A stretch of 64,000 bases of DNA from Microvelia longipes (taxonomy: Eukaryota; Arthropoda; Insecta; Hemiptera; Veliidae). The notes below the pieces were generated by a model. That model saw only the letters and a program-made list of their open reading frames with translations. It made no database searches and was not told the DNA's origin. The position numbers and the translations under genes were made by a program. The stretch covers positions 36,069,065 to 36,133,064 of the forward strand of contig JACMZG010001908.1 of NCBI GenBank assembly GCA_018340805.1. The letters run 5' to 3'. This document shows, one piece after another, positions 59,273-64,000 of this stretch (position 1 is its first letter; each line of letters begins with the position of its first letter).

Positions 59273-60050
59273 ACCACTAGCGTAGTAAAAATCTCCCCGC
59301 CAAGTCTTTGGTATAAATCTGTAAAATCAACTTTTCTGAACCGCCAAGTCATGTCGGTTCTGGTTGAAGACGGTGAAATTGTTAAGTTGGCAATACTAAA
59401 GGACCTTATAAGGTCCAAGTGATTGGCAAAGACAATAAGGTCTTATTGGCAATAAGGTCTTTTATATTGCCAACTTAACAATTTTACCGTCTTCAACCCG
59501 AACCGACATGACTTGGCGGTACAGAAATTGAGAGGCAATCATCATCTTTTACTCCTTGGCGGCGTGCCAACAGAGTGCATAAAAAATAAAGCTATTTAAC
59601 TTAGAGGTAATATTGGCAAGGGTAATACAAGTGTGTAGTTACTGACTATACTCTTATCGTTATTCATATCATTTGTTTGGACTTAATGCTGTAATAACAG
59701 CAGTTATTACAACTGTTAAAATCTGTTATGATTTATCTCCTTGAAATCATCTGAATTGTATTATTTCTCATAAAATAGCAAAAAGAACTATAAAACTTGG
59801 TTCGCCCTACTAGTGCGCCGCCAAGGAGAAGAAGCTGATGGTTCTTTCTCAATTTAAATGAGAAAGAAGTTGTAATTTTTGGCAATACTTAAATATTGCC
59901 AACCTAACAACTTCATTTTGCGCGAATGACCGTCTCTAACCAGAACCGGCATGACTTGGCAACTCTTTTGCCCCAAAAGAGTTGATTCCACAATTTTTTT
60001 AGACCAAAGACTTGGAGTGGAGGGGAGTTTTTTTTACTACGAAAGTGGTT
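59273..60050. mobile_element. Nested foldback element, 778 bp
   Basis: The outer ends are inverted: ACCACTAGCGTAGTAAAAAT on the left; ACCACTTTCGTAGTAAAAA read from the right. Inside the left half is a second, almost perfect inverted repeat (59332-59525) built on CCGCCAAGTCATGTCGGTTC, and the same phrase recurs once in the right half (GCCAAGTCATGCCGGTTCTG). A third inverted pair, CTCCTTGGCGGCG, spans about 59551-59828. No coding frame. Confidence 0.8.
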
Positions 60051-60955
60051 TTTTGTATGATTGATTATTGTCTAAAATAAATATGTTGACATAGTGGTCA
60101 TATAGGTTAAAGTAACTTGGCAAACTTTATCCTGAGCACGAATGAAGTGAAATAGGTCTAAAGTAGTGAGGGTGAAACTAGCGAATCGAATAAGTCGAGG
60201 AAAGGTAAGTGCTTTAAAAACTCCGTACACGAGTTTTTGAAAAAAAAATGATGTGTAATTATAAGTATAAATCACCAAATCGCTGTATGCAATAAAGTGT
60301 TAAATCAATACCGTTTTCTTTAAAATTGATTGGTATCAAAATAAGCTTTTTGCTAACTGCTATGAAAAGACCTGAAAGATCTTAGGAAATAATTTAACAT
60401 CAATAGTGCTTATACAACAGAGTCCTACTAAACACACACAATTTGTTTTTGTAACGCCTTGTAGTAATTAAATTAATTTTTGAATAAACAAAAAAAATAT
60501 TAATATAATAAATCAATTATGTGTGTAGTTACAGTGATATACAATAAAAATGCATTAACGCGATAAATTAAACGGGTTTACAACAATAAATTATCATAAT
60601 TAATGTAAGATTTTTGCACAATTGCTATACAGACAAGGTAGGTAGGTACCAATGAAATATATTTAATGATCGTAATACAGGGTGTCTCATTGAGAGGATA
60701 TTTAGATTAATTACATTATTAAGGTTACCCTGTTTTTTTATATTAGTAACACCGCCTCGTGTCTCTAAACTATTAACGTTTAACTACAAAGTTGCATCGA
60801 TGTAAATAAAAATATGCTATCAAGTATGACACTAAGCTTCTTTATAAAGAATAAATTATAAATTTTCAAAATGTAATATACATATTCTTATTGAAATTAA
60901 CAAGAGAATTTTAATTCCAATGTTTAAAACAACCTAGTTATGTATATAAATAAAT
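60051..60955. other. Non-coding stretch
   Basis: No gene or clear repeat. Confidence 0.5.
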
Positions 60956-60957
60956 AT

Positions 60958-60992
60958 AAATACACACACACACAGCACACCCCCACACACAC

Positions 60993-61047
<55 letters not shown>

Positions 61048-61155
61048 ATATATATATATAAATATATATATATAATATATATAATATATGATATATATAA
61101 TATTATATATATATATATAATTATATATATATATATAGTATACTATATATATATT
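60958..61155. repeat. (CA)n and (TA)n microsatellite
   Basis: CACACA run followed by long TA tracts. The Tyr/Ile-rich minus-strand frame 60934-61164 is compositional. Confidence 0.95.
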
Positions 61156-61241
61156 GTGTGCCACTTGTTATATGTTTGAGCTCCTAATCGCCTTAACTAA
61201 ACCCAAACATTGTTTTTAGTTTGTATGACATCTTCGATCCA

Positions 61242-61276
61242 AAATGTATTTCAGATCAAAGATCTGAAATACATTT
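61242..61276. repeat. Perfect hairpin, 16-bp arms
   Basis: AAATGTATTTCAGATC, loop AAA, exact reverse complement. Confidence 0.85.
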
Positions 61277-61279
61277 CAC

Positions 61280-63100
61280 AGTGCACCACGCACAGGAGTA
61301 CCTTACTCTTTTGCTATCACTATATTTACCATGGCTACGCCATAGAAAGAGTGCTACTACATGCTTATGCTTTTACAGGCGAAATAAATTGTATTATTCC
61401 CTGCTTTTTACCGTGGCTAGAGGGCTCTAATATTGAATAAGTTTACTCTGTATAAGTATAAGTTCATTTTAGGCAATAAAACATAAATTTTAGGGAAATT
61501 CATGAAAAGGTTTATTTTAAATACTGATCAGCTCTTATTATATTAGATAGCAAAAGGCTAAATATGTTGTATTTCACATTTTGCTATTCATACACATCAA
61601 TTTCAGAAAACCTATTTTCTATGTACTAATAAAATAAATTAAAAGCTATTAAACGAAATATTTATATTACAAATAATTGGTTTAATAGGTTAATAAAGCT
61701 TTTATTTTATTAGTGTAGAAGAGAATAGGTTTACTGAAATTAATGAGTATGACTCCATTTTAATTTATATTCCTTGCCTTTTAAAAACATAACATATAAA
61801 TAAACATTACGAGTGTTTACTTTTTGTGTTACCTGTATATGGCTACTATATATAGGTATGTCAGAAAATGCATTTAATGAGAGGATTAAAGAACCCGGTT
61901 AACGTTACATGATTAATTTTTTACTAACACGCAACATTAAATCAATAAATTAGAAATATTATATTATAACTCAAAGTTATAATTTAAGATATTAAATCTC
62001 AAAGTTAAAATATTATTTCCCTCATTTTAAAGTTGAAATGTAGTTCTGGAGCCTTTGTCTGTAATAACAATAAATTTTGAAACATTTCATTCTTTTATTG
62101 CTGAAGATTTCGCAGGAACTGCTATAGAAATTAGCAATTCAAAACTGTATTTCGTGGTCAAAAAATGCAAAATGTTATAGGAGCAGAGGCCTATTTATGT
62201 AAAAAAATATACTTAATACTAATTAATTAACATAGAATTAACTTTTTAATTGTAATTGAAAATATATTATTATCTATTTCATAAAGCGACTGAATAGCAG
62301 TTATTTCATAATGGTTGATAATTGTGAATATTCAGTAAGATTATGCATTAACAGTATACTTAAGTAAGAATATACTTATCTTTTTGTTAACTTTATTTAT
62401 CGAAGAATCTTGGGTTAATTCAAATAAATCGAGTCGATTGAAGATAAATTATTTGTTTCCAAATTATTAAATGGATCTACTCTAATCTATTTAATTCATA
62501 TTTTTATTATTTTCGCACCAATCGCATAATTATAAGTAGTGGGGCACTTAAGAACCATTCCGTAGCCCCAAGAACCCTTTTATGAATCACTTCGCAGTTA
62601 TGAACCACTTCTGTAGACATCTAGTTCTACATGTCTCCTTTTTTACCTTTCTAGAATACGAACTCGAACAACAAATACGACAACTAATTACTAAACAAAA
62701 ACAAATCCTTTATCAAGTACCTTTTATGTTAACCTTTTCAGCAATAAAAAGTTTTGTTTTTGTTAACATTAGTAAAAAAAAAAAGAGTTTTTATTCTTTA
62801 TTTTATCTGATTTTTATTTTCAGCAGGATTTGACACCTGGACACTTATTGATTTCGGGAGGGGGTCAATTTCTCTAAGTGATCAACAAAAAAAAACAAAG
62901 TTTAAAACTTAGAGCTTAAAGTAAGTGATCTTCTACCAAGCTATGTTTAAGGATGATAGGAAAGAGAATCTTCATTAGATTACTTTGCCACGCACTGTTA
63001 TTTTTCTTATTTTTTTTGTTCTATCGAGTACATTATATGTAATGACACTAAAAATTAAAATACAACAAACAACACGGTTGTATAAAAAAAGGTAATACTC
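61280..63100. other. Non-coding stretch
   Basis: Nothing firm. A 62-base block at 62655-62716 has an acceptor (TTTCTAG) and a donor (GTACCT) and would encode a charged YELEQQIRQLITKQKQI helix, but it is too short to call as an exon. Confidence 0.4.
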
Positions 63101-63119
63101 CTTTGATGGGATGAGTCAC

Positions 63120-63290
63120 GTGAGCCTGCCATCAGACACTATATACGAATAGATATTAAGCCGGAAGTTAAAATGTTTTTTGAAGGACGAGCCTGTGCGA
63201 TGTCATTTTCATGTAAAAGATATCTAAACCTAAATTAGCCTAAATTTTGACCAAATTTAAGACCCTTAATAGTCGCTTATATACAAAATA
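63120..63290 (+). repeat. Degenerate copy of the 42850 SINE body
   Basis: GAGCCTGTGCGATGTCA, GTAAAAGATATCTAAACCTAA and AAATTTAAGACCCTTAATAG parallel the 3' half of 42850-43110. The A and B boxes are not recognisable. Confidence 0.45.
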
Positions 63291-63361
63291 TTTTAATAAT
63301 AAGATGACATGCAATTTATTTTCGATATAAATACATGTATTGTATGCATTATAGCTAAATT

Positions 63362-63690
63362 TTCTCATGGGTGAGAATTTTTCCTCATTTTATCCCTAAC
63401 CCTCGCCACGCTAATCCTTACTACTTATTAGTTATAATGTATTGAAACTGGGTATTCTAGTTTGTTATGTAAAGGAATGCCAAATTTGGATAGAATGTCA
63501 TGTGAAGAAATGCCCAATAGATCGTTTTCCAATGTTATAGTGATAGGATAGCTCCGATTGGGAGCTGCGATGATAATAGACTGTCTTATCTGAATATTTT
63601 ATTCAGAGCAAACAGACTGCGACCTAAAAGCCACTTTTGAAGTCTTAATAACACCTGAAACAACTTTTAAATTTAGTTAAAATCTCTGTT
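63362..63690 (+). repeat. Family X copy, diverged
   Basis: TTTTTCCTCATTTTATCCCT, CGCCACGCTAATCCTTACTA, GGGAGCTGCGATGATAATAG and GTCTTAATAACACCTGAAAC follow family X order. Confidence 0.55.
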
Positions 63691-64000
63691 TCGAAAACAC
63701 TTTAACAATCGAAGGAATTCAAAAGTTCGTGTTCGAATTTTAAAGCCTCTAATTTTAGCTCAGAGCGAGCATAAGCCAAAAAAGTCCTACTTCATTTTTC
63801 AGAAAATAGATGGGCATTGAAAAATATTGGAGAAGCTTATAAATTTTGTGTTTTTTTATCTAAAGGTGCAACACGCTTATTGTCAACATACTTTATGCTT
63901 GAAATTTTTATTTTCTTCGTATTCATAACTTAATTGTTAACATAATAAGTCCAATTAACCATCACTTTTAATAAAAAGCTAAAATTTAATTTGACGATAA

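Noticed and set aside
60934..61164. Tyr/Ile-rich minus-strand frame
   Set aside because: Translation of (TA)n and (CA)n repeats.
61210..61440. Overlapping 76- and 69-codon frames
   Set aside because: No domain, and they share a palindromic start; chance frames.
62655..62716. Acceptor/donor-bounded block coding a charged helix, resembling coiled-coil proteins
   Set aside because: Only 62 nt, a generic Gln/Lys/Glu-rich helix, no partner exons.

Overview
This is an AT-rich, intron-bearing eukaryotic window, most likely from an insect or another arthropod with a transposon-rich genome. The evidence is two animal genes with clean GT-AG introns, insect-type gypsy, BEL/Pao and non-LTR elements, many short foldback elements, long (TA)n tracts and very little coding DNA. 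I cannot name the species. There are no bacterial operons, CRISPR arrays, rRNA genes or convincing tRNA genes.

Two host genes can be rebuilt completely. (1) A four-exon plus-strand gene at 30566-34068 encodes a 263-residue dimethylarginine dimethylaminohydrolase (DDAH) family protein. It keeps the fold motifs and the C-terminal Cys, but positions equivalent to the catalytic His, the triad acid and two substrate-binding residues are changed, so it looks like a pseudoenzyme. (2) A seven-exon minus-strand gene, 56274 down to 49712, encodes a 379-residue SLC35C2-like transporter of the secretory pathway. The last codon and stop of each are in place, and the exon phases add up exactly. Their introns hold repeats that also occur elsewhere in the window. 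The two genes appear unrelated in function.

The left 29 kb is a repeat graveyard. 1-7170: AT-rich DNA with foldback elements (4916-6215 and 6489-7166 are the largest). 7530-11535: a 5'-truncated gypsy polyprotein, split inside the integrase by a 1,860-bp hAT-like element with a perfect 8-bp target duplication. 11536-15288: microsatellites and tandem repeats. 15289-16906 and 24910-25290: an ankyrin-repeat pseudogene interrupted by a 306-bp element with 8-bp target duplication and by a 7.7-kb region bounded by inverted repeats. Inside that region lie a non-LTR reverse transcriptase, present twice as an almost identical 819-bp direct repeat, and between the two copies a BEL/Pao element with an intact gag but nearly all of pol deleted. 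26390-27475 carries an imperfect duplication joined by a single N, which looks like an assembly error.

The right side (34-64 kb), apart from SLC35C2, is mostly non-coding, with a broken RNase H-bearing LINE (40.2-41.9 kb), a tRNA-derived SINE (42.85 kb), several foldback elements including a nested one at 59273-60050, and copies of two interspersed families called here family X (about 700 bp, ends in the TTTTCCT / AGGAAAAG motif) and family Y (GGCGCGGTGGTCCGC head).
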